DNA of 56,351 bases, from positions 1-56,351 of the forward strand of contig CAMYDW010000010.1 of the NCBI GenBank assembly GCA_947254645.1. The letters are read 5' to 3'. The notes under the pieces were generated by a model. That model saw only the letters and a list, made by a program, of their open reading frames with translations, did no database searches and was not told where the DNA came from. The position numbers and the translations under genes were made by a program. The DNA is from an uncultured Peptococcaceae bacterium (GTDB taxonomy: Bacteria; Bacillota; Peptococcia; Peptococcales; Peptococcaceae). Positions within the stretch are counted from its first letter, which is position 1. The number at the start of each line of letters is the position of its first letter. Of this stretch, positions 35,037 through 44,869 are shown piece after piece.

Positions 35037-35522
35037 ATGCCATTAGGAAACGATTATATTGTTACTGAAAACCTTGTTGCTGGCACTAGAGCAAGGGTGT
35101 ATGCGACATTCCCAGATGGACGCCGTTTCAGCATGGGGAATTTCATTGATTTTGAGGCATCACAGGATTACAGCAAGTCAAAGGCGCCTATTTTAGGTAA
35201 CCCTGGCGGTGGTAACAGAAAAGGTGCGCCATCCAACAAAGTTAAAGGGAAGATGTACTACAACAACTCTCTTTTCCGTCAATACGCACTCCAATACCAA
35301 CGCTCTGGCAAGGACCTTTATTTCGATATGCTTATCGTTAATGAAGATGCTACATCCACTGTTGGACGCCAAGAAATCGTCTTGAAAGGCGTAAACCTTG
35401 ATAGTGTTGTTATTGCTAAATTCGATGCTACTGCTGATTATCTCGATGAAGATTTCAACGGAACATTTGAAGATTGGGATTTACCACAATCTTTCAATAA
35501 CACTGGCGTACGTGAAGCTTAG
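35037..35522 (+). CDS. Tail tube protein (XkdM-like)
   Basis: This 161-residue protein is the predicted inner tube. It shows RVYATFPDGRRFSMGNFIDF and a C-terminal DYLDEDFNGTFEDWDLPQSF. It follows the sheath gene directly, as in PBSX. A distinct tube-like protein of another phage lies in the remnant at 51217. Confidence 0.85.
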   Translation: MPLGNDYIVTENLVAGTRARVYATFPDGRRFSMGNFIDFEASQDYSKSKAPILGNPGGGNRKGAPSNKVKGKMYYNNSLFRQYALQYQRSGKDLYFDMLIVNEDATSTVGRQEIVLKGVNLDSVVIAKFDATADYLDEDFNGTFEDWDLPQSFNNTGVREA

Positions 35523-35532
35523 GGGGTAAAAA

Positions 35533-36033
35533 ATGAGCGAAGTTGAATTAGTAAATGATGTTGAGCTGTTACTTGGGGGCACTCTTGCCCCTATTGAAAA
35601 TAAGCGTTTTGTCGCAACTAATCGTTGGACAGACAGTAAAGGCAACCCTGTTATGTGGGAAATTAAAGCCTTGCACGAGGACAAGCTGAAAGCCATTCGT
35701 CTTGAAGCGGCTCGACAAGCCAACGCTACTTACGCAGTACGCACAAAGGCTTTCGCAGGTCATATGAACGAGATGGCAAGTGATATCGAAGAAGCTGTTG
35801 CTAGAACGGACCAGATTCATATTTTCAACACCTTACTTGCTGTAGAGGCTACTGTGTTCCCAGACTTAAAAAATGCAGCTTTACAGGATAAATTCGGTGT
35901 ACATTCCGAAGCCGATTTATTAAAAGCTATTTTAGTAGGTGGAGAATTTACTGCCTATGTTGAGCGCGTAAACTCTCTAAATGGCTTTGGTAGGGACTAT
36001 GCGCAAGCGTATGAAGAAGCAAAAAAAGATTAA
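35533..36033 (+). CDS. Tail assembly chaperone, zero-frame product (XkdN-like)
   Basis: This 166-residue protein (LLLGGTLAPIENKRFVATNR ... EFTAYVERVNSLNGFGRDYA) is the short form of the chaperone that binds the tape measure during tail assembly. It ends at 36033 just after A_AAA_AAA (36021-36027), a slippery heptamer. A -1 shift there opens into the extension at 36027-36221. Confidence 0.82.
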   Translation: MSEVELVNDVELLLGGTLAPIENKRFVATNRWTDSKGNPVMWEIKALHEDKLKAIRLEAARQANATYAVRTKAFAGHMNEMASDIEEAVARTDQIHIFNTLLAVEATVFPDLKNAALQDKFGVHSEADLLKAILVGGEFTAYVERVNSLNGFGRDYAQAYEEAKKD

Positions 36034-36221
36034 GCGCTGGGAATAATCACTGGTACGAGGTTATGCGTTTCGTAGTCATGGAAATGCACAAGTTACCAAG
36101 TGAATACCTAGCGCTTTCTAAAAGAGAACAAGCTTTAATTGCCGCGATAGCTGTGGATACATACGCTAAAAAAGCAAAAGAAGCGGAAGAATTTAATAAG
36201 AAACATAACATGAAAGGGTGA
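36027..36221 (+). CDS. Tail assembly chaperone, -1 frameshift extension
   Basis: After slipping -1 on A_AAA_AAA at 36021-36027 the ribosome would read 64 more residues (RLSAGNNHWYEVMRFVVMEM ...) to the TGA at 36219-36221, giving a product of about 229 residues. Programmed -1 shifts at this gene are well known in tailed phages (lambda G/GT, P2 E/E'). The extension is open to just before the tape measure start. Confidence 0.72.
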   Translation, partial: RLSAGNNHWYEVMRFVVMEMHKLPSEYLALSKREQALIAAIAVDTYAKKAKEAEEFNKKHNMKG

Positions 36222-36226
36222 TTGCG

Positions 36227-38191
36227 TTGAATCCAAGCGTAGAAACAATATTTGACCTAGAGGATAGGGTATCTGCTAAATTTAGCGCAATGGTATCTGG
36301 CGCAAAAGCGTTAGGGTTAGAAACCCAAAGAGTAGGAGTGGGGTTGGACAAAGCGTTTGACCCCAAACCTGTTGAAAAATTAAAAGAAGAAGTTGGTAAA
36401 GCTGCAACTGGGATGGACCAAGCGTCAAAAAACGCAGCTGCAGCAAGCAGGTCCTCAAAAGGTTTGAAAAATAGCCTTAATGGCGCAAGTGATAGTGCTG
36501 GTGTTCTAGCTAGAAGTTTGGCCAAAGGTGCTGTTATTTTATATGGCATGAAGAAAACCGCAGATGCATTAAGAGGCTTTGTTGGCTTCTCTGATGAAAT
36601 GGCTATGATTGACAGTAGACTGGCATTGGCGACAGACGGTTCTTATACCTTGGCGCAGGCACAGGACCTTGTGATGCGTAAAGCAAAAGAAACAAAAAGC
36701 GATTACATGGTACTTGCGGACACGGTCGGCAGAATTGGTATTGCTGCTAGTGATGCCTTTAAGGACACTAAAGAAGTTATCAATTTTGCTGGTGCGCTCA
36801 ATCAATCCTTTATGCTTGCTGGTGCAAGTGCAGAAGAAGTAGCTGGCTCAACACGTCAACTGACGCAAGCCTTAGCAAGTGGGGTGCTTCGTGGGGATGA
36901 ACTAAACTCTGTGATGGAAGGTGCGCCTCTTATTGCAGAAGCATTGTCAAAAAAACTTGGCATCACAAAAGGCGAAATACGAGAACTTGCAGCCGAAGGC
37001 AAAATCACTTCGGATATTGTCAAAGAAGCAGTGCTTGAAAATGCTGATGAAATCAATAGGAAATTCCAACAAATGAACGGCACCTTAGGGGGAACCATCA
37101 AGAATGGTATCAAAAATAATCTTGTTGAGGCGTTCCGTGAGCCTGCCGCAGCGCTCAATGATTTGTTTAATTCTGATTCATTCGCTACTGCTGCAGGTGG
37201 ATTGGTACTCGTTATAAATGGTGTTGCTAAAGCAATGACCTTTTCCATTAATGCTACAAGAGCTGGGCTTGATTTTATAGTCGGACACTGGGAACAGGTA
37301 GGCAAAGTGGCGAAGTGGGTTGGTATCATTGTCGGTACTTTTGTTTTTGGTAATTTTGTCAAGTCAAACTGGGCTATCATAAAGGGCTTACGCTCATTGG
37401 TTCAATATGAAATGGCTGTTGGTATTGGTGCTTTAAGGGCATGGGCAATGGCCAGTGGCCCATTCCTTTTAGCAGGTGCGGCCATTATGGGGCTGATACT
37501 AATTCTTGGAAAGTGTGGCTTGACCTTTGAAGCTGTGGCCGAGATTGCTGGTGGTGCATTTGGTGCTATTGGTGCAGTAGGTAAAAATGTCGCCATCGCC
37601 CTTGCTAAGGTATGGGGATCCTTCTTCGACTGGCAAATGAAAAAGCTAAAATGGCTACTCTTGTTTACTGAGAAAGTGGCTTCTGCTGTAGCTGGTAAAA
37701 AAGTAAGATTTGATGCAGCACACAATTTCACCGACTTTGGGGACAGCATCTCCGCTAAAATAGCTGGCATTGAATTTGCTTCTATTGGCGATGCTTGGAA
37801 AAATGGTAGCAAGAAAGGCAGGGACCTTTGGAACAATGTTACGAATTTCAAAAACCCTATGTCTAATAAACAAGGGTCTGCTCAATATCGTGCTGGCGTT
37901 GGTTTAGTAAAAGACGATGATGAGACAAAGTCTAAATTAGGCAAAATCAAGGACAATACAGATACCATCAAGAAAAGCTTGTCTGATAGTATCGAAAACC
38001 TGACATACTTGACCAAACAGGCGCTTACACAACGTGTGACCATCATAAACAATACAAACAAGCTAGAGGTTAAAAATGAGTTTAACAACCCAGATAGCAG
38101 TCTGGATGTTGATGGCATTGGTACCACACTTGGTAACAGCTTGCTAGAGGCAATTAATAGTGGTAATGGGGGTGTTCCTGAATATGTTTAA
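36227..38191 (+). CDS. Tape measure protein
   Basis: This 654-residue protein has the tape-measure N-terminal domain (QLTQALASGVLRGDELNSVM, EALSKKLGITKGEIREL), hydrophobic segments near 375-400 and 415-440, and a helical C-terminus. It sets tail length and is ejected with DNA. I start at TTG 36227 (AAAGGG upstream); GTG 36218 is an alternative. It overlaps the LysM protein by 8 nt. Confidence 0.9.
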   Translation: MNPSVETIFDLEDRVSAKFSAMVSGAKALGLETQRVGVGLDKAFDPKPVEKLKEEVGKAATGMDQASKNAAAASRSSKGLKNSLNGASDSAGVLARSLAKGAVILYGMKKTADALRGFVGFSDEMAMIDSRLALATDGSYTLAQAQDLVMRKAKETKSDYMVLADTVGRIGIAASDAFKDTKEVINFAGALNQSFMLAGASAEEVAGSTRQLTQALASGVLRGDELNSVMEGAPLIAEALSKKLGITKGEIRELAAEGKITSDIVKEAVLENADEINRKFQQMNGTLGGTIKNGIKNNLVEAFREPAAALNDLFNSDSFATAAGGLVLVINGVAKAMTFSINATRAGLDFIVGHWEQVGKVAKWVGIIVGTFVFGNFVKSNWAIIKGLRSLVQYEMAVGIGALRAWAMASGPFLLAGAAIMGLILILGKCGLTFEAVAEIAGGAFGAIGAVGKNVAIALAKVWGSFFDWQMKKLKWLLLFTEKVASAVAGKKVRFDAAHNFTDFGDSISAKIAGIEFASIGDAWKNGSKKGRDLWNNVTNFKNPMSNKQGSAQYRAGVGLVKDDDETKSKLGKIKDNTDTIKKSLSDSIENLTYLTKQALTQRVTIINNTNKLEVKNEFNNPDSSLDVDGIGTTLGNSLLEAINSGNGGVPEYV

Positions 38192-39248
38192 TGATAAGTC
38201 AGATTTTCTGAAAGCCATGGATGTATTAAATTCAGACGCCCTATCGGCTACTCGCAGGCCTAGCCCTAAAAGCCAATCAAGTCTTTACAATCGTGCTGAA
38301 TCTGCTTTTGCAAAGCATGATGCTGAAATACTTCGCAAAGGCATCGCAGAAGCGAAGCAAAAATACGAGGATGCAAAGCGTTTAGTGTGGGAAATTGAGC
38401 ACCTAGACCCATCTAAATTGCCGCCTGGCACGCCTACAAGAACAGAAGCTGTAAGGGCAGAATATATCGCCAGGAAAGAAAAAGAACGCCTTGAACAACA
38501 AGGCGAAGAATTAGCTAGGCAGTTGAGTGCTATAGGGGATAGATACCAAAGATATAGCGAGTATGATTTGTCTGGTATGCAGTATGAATTCTATCTCGAT
38601 AAAATATTACTGCCTGTTGCACCTGGAGAATTATCACTAAAAATCAAGGATAAAAACGAAACAATAGACCTTGCTAGCGGTGGCGAAATTGTTTTGTCGC
38701 AAAAGCCTGGTCTAACAAAAATCAGTTTTTCTGTGATTTTACCATCACAAGAATACCCATGGGCACAGTATAAAGGCGGCTACAAACCGCCTTCTTATTT
38801 CCTAAACGCCCTAGAGGCTCTAAAAATCAGTGGTAAAACTGTTGATTTTGCCGTAATACGCAATTATAGCAAGGACCCTGATGGTGATACCTATATGCGT
38901 GTAAAACTAGGAGAGTACACCATAAAAGAGGATGCCGAAAAGCTAGGCTTTGATACTGGTGTTGAGATTGAACTGATTCAAGACAATCCAGTTGTAAGCC
39001 ACGAAGTACGGCTTGAAAAGGATGGTAAAGCAAGTCTTGTTAAGGGTAGACCCGCAGGAGAAGGCAAACCGAAAGTACCTTGCACCCATAAAGTTGTTCT
39101 TGGTGAGACCTTAACAGAATTAGCAAGATACTACTATGGAGATAGTAAGTATTGGATAAATATTGCAAAGGCAAACAACAAAGAGAAGAACCCACACACG
39201 CTAAAAGACGTTCAATACTTACGGATTGAGGTGATTCCTGATGCCTAA
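38184..39248 (+). CDS. LysM-containing tail protein (XkdP-like)
   Basis: The 354-residue protein has a helical N-terminus and a central tail domain (FSVILPSQEYPWAQYKGGYK). It ends in a LysM repeat (HKVVLGETLTELARYYYGDS ... NIAKANN) that binds peptidoglycan. ATG 38184 has GGGGGTG upstream. It is the PBSX XkdP counterpart at the tail-tube base. Confidence 0.88.
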   Translation: MFNDKSDFLKAMDVLNSDALSATRRPSPKSQSSLYNRAESAFAKHDAEILRKGIAEAKQKYEDAKRLVWEIEHLDPSKLPPGTPTRTEAVRAEYIARKEKERLEQQGEELARQLSAIGDRYQRYSEYDLSGMQYEFYLDKILLPVAPGELSLKIKDKNETIDLASGGEIVLSQKPGLTKISFSVILPSQEYPWAQYKGGYKPPSYFLNALEALKISGKTVDFAVIRNYSKDPDGDTYMRVKLGEYTIKEDAEKLGFDTGVEIELIQDNPVVSHEVRLEKDGKASLVKGRPAGEGKPKVPCTHKVVLGETLTELARYYYGDSKYWINIAKANNKEKNPHTLKDVQYLRIEVIPDA

Positions 39249-41184
39249 GTGGCACGTTGAAATTACAAACACTAGGTATCCTAAAACCTACTGTCCACCT
39301 TTGGCAGAAGAAATAGTAATCACTTACAAGCGTAAGGATAACCCTGGTAAAATTGAATTCGAGGTCATCAATAGAGGTGACCTCGATTTTCAACCAGGTA
39401 ACCCAGTTGTGCTTTTTTGTGATGGGAAACCAGTTTTTAAGGGATATATCTTTAAGAAAAGCCGTACAAGTGTTAGGCGTATAAGATGTGTGGCTTATGA
39501 CCAATTACGTTATTTGAAATATAAAAGCACCATTCAATACGAAGATAAATCAGCAGATGAGCTTGTCAAAATGATTGCCGATGACAGAGGATTGCTTGTT
39601 GGTACGTTATCTCCAACTAGCACAAAAATATCTCGTTTAGAGGAAGATAGCGAATACTATGCAATGATTATGCACGCTATTGAAGCAACGCTTGTTGAGA
39701 CTGGACAGCTTTATGTGCTTTATGATGATGCCGGCAAGCTAACGCTTAAAGACGTCAAAAATATGACGTTTACAAAGTTTATTTTTGATGAAAATGTAAT
39801 GGGTCCATGGGACTATGACGTTAGCATTGATGATGGCTCATACAACATTATTGACATCACTGTAAAAGACGAACAACGTGGTGAGGCTCAAAAAATTCAT
39901 TGGGCGGACACTGAAAAAGTAAAAGAGTGGGGCATGCTTCAATTCCATGCAGTCACAAATGATGATTTTGCATCAGTGGCAGACCGTGCGAAAAAGCTAT
40001 TGCCTTTAGTTAGCAGACCTGTAAGAACCTTAAAATTGAAAGATTGCAAAGGTGATTTAGAGGTCAGAGGTGGCTCATTAATCGTTGTAAATCTAGCGCT
40101 TGGCGATATGAACGCCTATGCATGGTTTATGGTGGAGAGCGTTATCCACAAAATAAAGGGTGACAAGCATACCATGGACATAGACGTCATCAATGAGAAC
40201 TTCATGCCAGCTATTGATATCAGTGGCGCATTCCCTAACAAGAAAGAGACAAAAGAGACTAGCACTGAAGGAGATATGGTGCCAGAGGATAGCAATGCAG
40301 CAAAAGCATGGAATATCTTACGCAGAAACGGCTATAGCGCAGCTGCAACAGCTGGTATTCTCGGAAGCCTACAAGCTGAAAGTGGCTTAAACCCAACCAT
40401 CTTACAAAATGGTGTGGGCCCAGGCACAGGGATTGCACAGTGGGAAAACCCTGGGAGATGGCCAAACCTTGTCACATGGGCGAAAAATAGCGCTAAGAAC
40501 CCGTGGACTATTGAAGCCCAAGTAGGATTTTTGATTTATGAATTAGAGGGTGGAGAAACGACAACATTTTCTATTCTTTCTAACAGATACGGCGGTTTGA
40601 CAAAATTCAAAAATGCTACTGACGTGCGATGGGCGGTAGATGCGTTCTATTGGTCATTTGAACGTGGCAGCATTCACAGGATGGATGTTAGATATGCTGC
40701 TGCACAAAAATTCTACAATCAGTGGAAAGACTATAAAGAGGTAAAGGCGATGGCAGGCGGTAAGGTAGGCGATGGTAAATTCCCACCGTATAATTACGTG
40801 ACTGATCCAGATAACAGAGGATGTATAAGGCATTGCACGTGGTATATGTATAACCGCTACAGACAGCTCACAGGTAAATCTATCAGCCTAAAGATGGGGG
40901 ATGGTGGAGAGTGGGCAAGCTATGCGCGCTCTTATGGTATGTCTGTCAATACAGGCAGACCTTTCCCAGGTGCAGCGATGTGCCAACAAGGTAACAGCAA
41001 CCCTTACGCACCTGGCGGAACTGGGCACATCTCATTCGTTGAAAAGGTCAACAAAGACGGCTCTGTTGTTTGTACGGCAATGTGGAGTGGTGACGGTGTG
41101 CTACATGTTGAAAACCATCCAGCACATGAAGTCACAAGGCATCAATTTATTGATGTAATGTCATGGCTAAAGGCAAATAGGTAG
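39241..41184 (+). CDS. Baseplate hub with tail lysozyme and CHAP domains
   Basis: This 647-residue protein combines three parts. Residues 1-335 are an XkdQ/gpD-like baseplate hub (PGNPVVLFCDGKPVFKGYIF). About 350-500 is a phage tail lysozyme (GYSAAATAGILGSLQAESG, GTGIAQWENPGRW). About 520-647 is a CHAP amidase (NRGCIRHCTWYMYNRYR, C in GCIRHC; H in GGTGHISFVEKV). It would cut the wall during injection. Fusion of two wall enzymes on the hub is noteworthy. Confidence 0.9.
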   Translation: MPKWHVEITNTRYPKTYCPPLAEEIVITYKRKDNPGKIEFEVINRGDLDFQPGNPVVLFCDGKPVFKGYIFKKSRTSVRRIRCVAYDQLRYLKYKSTIQYEDKSADELVKMIADDRGLLVGTLSPTSTKISRLEEDSEYYAMIMHAIEATLVETGQLYVLYDDAGKLTLKDVKNMTFTKFIFDENVMGPWDYDVSIDDGSYNIIDITVKDEQRGEAQKIHWADTEKVKEWGMLQFHAVTNDDFASVADRAKKLLPLVSRPVRTLKLKDCKGDLEVRGGSLIVVNLALGDMNAYAWFMVESVIHKIKGDKHTMDIDVINENFMPAIDISGAFPNKKETKETSTEGDMVPEDSNAAKAWNILRRNGYSAAATAGILGSLQAESGLNPTILQNGVGPGTGIAQWENPGRWPNLVTWAKNSAKNPWTIEAQVGFLIYELEGGETTTFSILSNRYGGLTKFKNATDVRWAVDAFYWSFERGSIHRMDVRYAAAQKFYNQWKDYKEVKAMAGGKVGDGKFPPYNYVTDPDNRGCIRHCTWYMYNRYRQLTGKSISLKMGDGGEWASYARSYGMSVNTGRPFPGAAMCQQGNSNPYAPGGTGHISFVEKVNKDGSVVCTAMWSGDGVLHVENHPAHEVTRHQFIDVMSWLKANR

Positions 41185-41194
41185 GTGGGATTAA

Positions 41195-41470
41195 ATGGCA
41201 AAAACAATAGATGCTACAAAGCTGAAAGAGGCTGTTATGTTGCTTGTTACCGAAACCATTAAGGCTTCTAAGCTGCAAAGGGTCGTGCAAGCGCAGTTAA
41301 TCAGTGTATCCCCCATAACGTTTAAGCGCGGCAATGATATTGAAATGCCTCTAGGCAGTTTAACACTTCCTTATGGTCTGCAATTTAAGCCAGAGGATGT
41401 AGGTTCTACCCATGTTTTTATTCAAGAAAACGGATGGCAAAAATACACGTATCTATATAGGTCGAGGTGA
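41195..41470 (+). CDS. DUF2577 tail protein (XkdR-like)
   Basis: This 91-residue protein is the XkdR/DUF2577 type baseplate component, judged from length, position after the hub and a beta-rich C-terminus (IEMPLGSLTLPYGLQFKPED). It begins 10 nt after the hub. Confidence 0.8.
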   Translation: MAKTIDATKLKEAVMLLVTETIKASKLQRVVQAQLISVSPITFKRGNDIEMPLGSLTLPYGLQFKPEDVGSTHVFIQENGWQKYTYLYRSR

Positions 41471-41476
41471 TGAGAT

Positions 41477-41884
41477 TTGATACCACAACACGATAATTAC
41501 ACAGGCACACCTGTTGAAAGAGATTTTGGTCTTAAATCATTTGATACATGGAAAACCATTGATGGGGCTGGCGAGAATATTACTGAATTAGATGCTATTG
41601 CCCAAACCATATACAGTATTTTACGCACAGAAAGATACAACTATCCTATATATAGCGGTAAATATGGATTGTATACGGCTGATTTAATAGGACAACCTAA
41701 GCGATACATTTTAGCTGTTTTAAAGGAACGTATCACAGAAGCGCTGTTAATGGATAATCGCATCACTGCTATTGATGGCTTTTACATTGATACGTTCAGA
41801 AGTAAAGGGCACGTTCTAAGCATTGGATATACTATTCACACTGTGGTTGGTGACCTCAAAGGAAGTGAAGAATTATATGTTTGA
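41477..41884 (+). CDS. DUF2634 baseplate wedge protein (XkdS-like)
   Basis: The 135-residue protein is a gp25/DUF2634 baseplate component: FGLKSFDTWKTIDGAGENI, then AIAQTIYSILRTERYNYPIY. It starts with TTG at 41477. It overlaps the baseplate J gene by 8 nt. Confidence 0.82.
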   Translation: MIPQHDNYTGTPVERDFGLKSFDTWKTIDGAGENITELDAIAQTIYSILRTERYNYPIYSGKYGLYTADLIGQPKRYILAVLKERITEALLMDNRITAIDGFYIDTFRSKGHVLSIGYTIHTVVGDLKGSEELYV

Positions 41885-42926
41885 AAATAAGACGTTTGAA
41901 ACGCTTTTAGAAGAAAAACTGGACAATGTGCCAGATGAGTACGACAAGCGAGAGGGTTCGGTTATATACAATGCCCTAGCGCCAAACTCTCTGGAGATGC
42001 AGCACCTCTATATGGTGCTTGGGTGGATGTATGACCAATTAAACCCTCGTACGGCTGATTTTGACCATCTAAAAAGATGGGCGTTGCCTTTTGGGTTCAT
42101 ACCACACGGTGCTGAACCTTGCGTCATACGAGGCGAATTTAATATGCCTATTGAAAACGGAAAAAGATTCAACTGGAATGATGTTAATTTCGTGATGGTG
42201 AATGCCAGCAAGAACGAATTGGTTGCTGAAAAAATGGGGGCGCTTACCATCAAGGCAGGTGACCTACTGGCACCTATTGACCCTATCAACGAGCTGACAG
42301 TATCAAAGGTTGCGGAGGTTCTCTTGCCTGGGCGTGACAGTGAGGATGTAGAAACCTTTAGGAATCGTGTCGATATCGAAAAAGATCGCCAGGCGTATGG
42401 CGGTAATATCGCAGACTATGAACGTATGGCATCTTCTCTTGTTGGTGTGGGAAATATCATTGTTAAACCTACAGCCAATGGTCCAGGTACGGTTGGTTTG
42501 ATTATTGTAGATAGCGACTATAACGCACCATCTGATGAACTTGTGCAACGTGTACAAGAAGTGATAGATCCGCCTGGATATTCTGGTCAGGGTAAAGGAC
42601 TTGCACCTATTGATCATAAAGTGACTGTAACAGGCGCACTTAAAGATACGATAGACATAGTCTTGCATCTAACTTATGCACCAGGTTACACATGGGATAA
42701 TGCACAAACGATTGTAAAAGATACTATTGAAGCTTATTTCAAAAGTGTTCGTCAAGGGTGGAAAAAGGATGAACGCTTAATCATTTACATATCACAGATA
42801 GAATCTAAACTATTAAGCCTAGATTCTATCGTAGACATTGGGCACACACAGCTTAACAGCGTTGAAGAAAACTACAACGTAAAAACTGATAGCGTACCCG
42901 TCGTAGGGAGCGTGGTGGCGTCATGA
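41877..42926 (+). CDS. Baseplate J-like protein (XkdT)
   Basis: This 349-residue protein shows the baseplate J signature (PDEYDKREGSVIYNALAP, GRDSEDVETFRNRV, AYGGNIADYERMAS). ATG 41877 has AAAGGAAG upstream. It forms the wedge of the contractile baseplate. Confidence 0.92.
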   Translation: MFENKTFETLLEEKLDNVPDEYDKREGSVIYNALAPNSLEMQHLYMVLGWMYDQLNPRTADFDHLKRWALPFGFIPHGAEPCVIRGEFNMPIENGKRFNWNDVNFVMVNASKNELVAEKMGALTIKAGDLLAPIDPINELTVSKVAEVLLPGRDSEDVETFRNRVDIEKDRQAYGGNIADYERMASSLVGVGNIIVKPTANGPGTVGLIIVDSDYNAPSDELVQRVQEVIDPPGYSGQGKGLAPIDHKVTVTGALKDTIDIVLHLTYAPGYTWDNAQTIVKDTIEAYFKSVRQGWKKDERLIIYISQIESKLLSLDSIVDIGHTQLNSVEENYNVKTDSVPVVGSVVAS

Positions 42927-43519
42927 GAGAGGTTATAACATTTCCTATCGTGACAGAAAGACACGTGCCAGATTTTGTGCGTGAGAGTAAAGTCATGATG
43001 GCCATTTACAAAGCAGAGGACAAAGCGCTTGTTCAAGCATTGTGGGATATTAACACTTTACTTAATGATGGTTTTATAGACACCGTGGAAGATCCTACGC
43101 TTGGTCTGCTAGAGCAGTGGTGGAAGATACCTGTACCTGTAAATGCCACATTAGAGGACAGACGCCTCGCTGTGCAGGCTAAAATGGCTGCTAAGACTAT
43201 TTATACTAAGCGCACACTTTATCAGATTTTAGTATCGCTGTGTGGCTCTGATGGCTTCGTATTAGATGTAGATACATCAAACTACATGGTAAAGGTGCTA
43301 GTAGAGCTTAAAAGTAAAAATCAGGTTAATGTTGTACTTCGGATGTTGCACGACATCTTGCCTGCAAACATGCTTTATGATTTGCAAATTAGGTTTAATC
43401 AGTGGTACATGTTGACAAAATTTACCTATGCAGAATTAGCACAGATGACTTGCTATAATCTTAAAAATAGCCCAATGGTTAAAGAAGAATACATTCGCAG
43501 AGGGGGCGTATTGATGTGA
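42923..43519 (+). CDS. DUF2313 baseplate protein (XkdU/YmfQ-like)
   Basis: This 198-residue protein has the DUF2313 pattern (VQAKMAAKTIYTKRTLYQIL, LDVDTSNYMVKVLVEL). It completes the PBSX-like baseplate order (XkdR-S-T-U). Both ends overlap neighbours by 4 nt. Confidence 0.85.
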   Translation: MREVITFPIVTERHVPDFVRESKVMMAIYKAEDKALVQALWDINTLLNDGFIDTVEDPTLGLLEQWWKIPVPVNATLEDRRLAVQAKMAAKTIYTKRTLYQILVSLCGSDGFVLDVDTSNYMVKVLVELKSKNQVNVVLRMLHDILPANMLYDLQIRFNQWYMLTKFTYAELAQMTCYNLKNSPMVKEEYIRRGGVLM

Positions 43520-43866
43520 CACAAACAAAGCACTTAGGGTTGAACAAGATAAGTTATGAGGACTTTGCAGATGTTCCATCACTGTGGAATAGTGCGGTGG
43601 ACAAAATAGACGCTTTAGCAGACTTCGCATATTTTGCTTCAATCAACAACGTAGAGTACAGCGAGCGTGACCTCGGTGGTGGCTTTTCGGAGTACACTGC
43701 TATCATCAAGGACAAGACGTCACAAGAGGAGATAGGTCGCAAGGTTACGACTGAAAGCATGAGTGATGGCATGGAAGTATATACAACGGTCATTACGCTT
43801 CATGATGATGTAACAACTATAACAACGACGGAAACTGCATCAGGTTGGAATCAGGTGGTGATTTAA
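43516..43866 (+). CDS. Tail protein, unknown
   Basis: This 116-residue protein starts GTG at 43516. It begins TQTKHLGLNKISYEDFADV after the start residue and ends in a threonine-rich beta segment. It lies between the baseplate and the fibre gene and may join them. No family is recognised. Confidence 0.6.
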   Translation: MTQTKHLGLNKISYEDFADVPSLWNSAVDKIDALADFAYFASINNVEYSERDLGGGFSEYTAIIKDKTSQEEIGRKVTTESMSDGMEVYTTVITLHDDVTTITTTETASGWNQVVI

Positions 43867-43867
43867 T

Positions 43868-44857
43868 ATGTATGAAGAAATTATTTTATCGAAGTTAAAG
43901 AAAATCAAGACAGGCGTTGGCGATACAGTCGAAGGTATTCAGGATATAGTCAATAATCTCTCAAAATCATTCACAAACTGGAGCAAAGACTGGACACCTT
44001 CTCGTGCTGCAAAATTAGATAATCTCGATGCGAGTGTGTCTAGTGTTGAAAAAAAGGTTGAAAATATAAATAACAAAACACAAGAATTATTATTATCATT
44101 AAACGAATCTAAACAAATTGACACGATAATTCTATCTGTTGCAAATGACATACTCTTAGGCGGAAAAGTTGCAGATTGGGTAGCTGACCTAAAAAAATCT
44201 GGAAAAACATCGGAAACATACTCAAATTTAGAGAACATGACGATTTTATGTGCAACGTCATCGGCGTGCCTTGACACATCAATCAATGCGATGTTATTTG
44301 ATTATGCTATTACTAATAATTTAAACATTGGTAAATTTTTCGGTGCAATTATTGGTGCTGTGGATGGGGTTGTATGGGATACTTTAACAACTATTTCTAG
44401 TGTTACAGCAAATACCGCCGCATTCACAGCAATCACAAAGAGTATGACAGCATTCAAATTGCTAATGTCAGAACCAAAGGCAAATATCACATTGTATAAC
44501 AATAGATCTGTTACGCAGCCAATTCTTGCTACAAGAACTGATGTCATAATGACAGTTTTAAAAAGCTTTTATAAGATAAATACATATTATACAGCATGGA
44601 GTAAATCTAAAACATTTACGGACATTGTATATGTTATGGATATTTATATAGATGAAGGCAGTACTTATAAGGGAGGCACATACACAGGTAAATTATCAAA
44701 TGATGATGGAGTTGTGAAAAATTATACAGTTACGACAGATTATCACAATACAGACTACAGCGAAAATTATCGTGAATTGGTTGATAATTTTGCAACTAGA
44801 ATTGAATTAAAAGCAGGTGGCGGTTGGTTATATGCGTATGCTATTAAACTAGGCTAA
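43868..44857 (+). CDS. Putative tail fibre / receptor-binding protein
   Basis: This 329-residue protein carries a helical N-terminus (residues 1-85) containing SKDWTPSRAAKLDNLDASVS, a motif common at the base of phage fibres. A variable C-terminus (about 105-329) is richer in AT and asparagine than its neighbours. Position after the baseplate supports host recognition. No enzyme motif is seen. Confidence 0.72.
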   Translation: MYEEIILSKLKKIKTGVGDTVEGIQDIVNNLSKSFTNWSKDWTPSRAAKLDNLDASVSSVEKKVENINNKTQELLLSLNESKQIDTIILSVANDILLGGKVADWVADLKKSGKTSETYSNLENMTILCATSSACLDTSINAMLFDYAITNNLNIGKFFGAIIGAVDGVVWDTLTTISSVTANTAAFTAITKSMTAFKLLMSEPKANITLYNNRSVTQPILATRTDVIMTVLKSFYKINTYYTAWSKSKTFTDIVYVMDIYIDEGSTYKGGTYTGKLSNDDGVVKNYTVTTDYHNTDYSENYRELVDNFATRIELKAGGGWLYAYAIKLG

Positions 44858-44869
44858 GGAGAATGTAAA

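Noticed and set aside
36856..37380. 174-residue ORF on the - strand
   Set aside because: It lies wholly inside the tape measure gene, is low-complexity and hydrophobic, and has no family resemblance: a shadow frame.
43868..44857. Diversity-generating retroelement target in the fibre gene
   Set aside because: No reverse transcriptase, template repeat or matching variable repeat was seen in the window.
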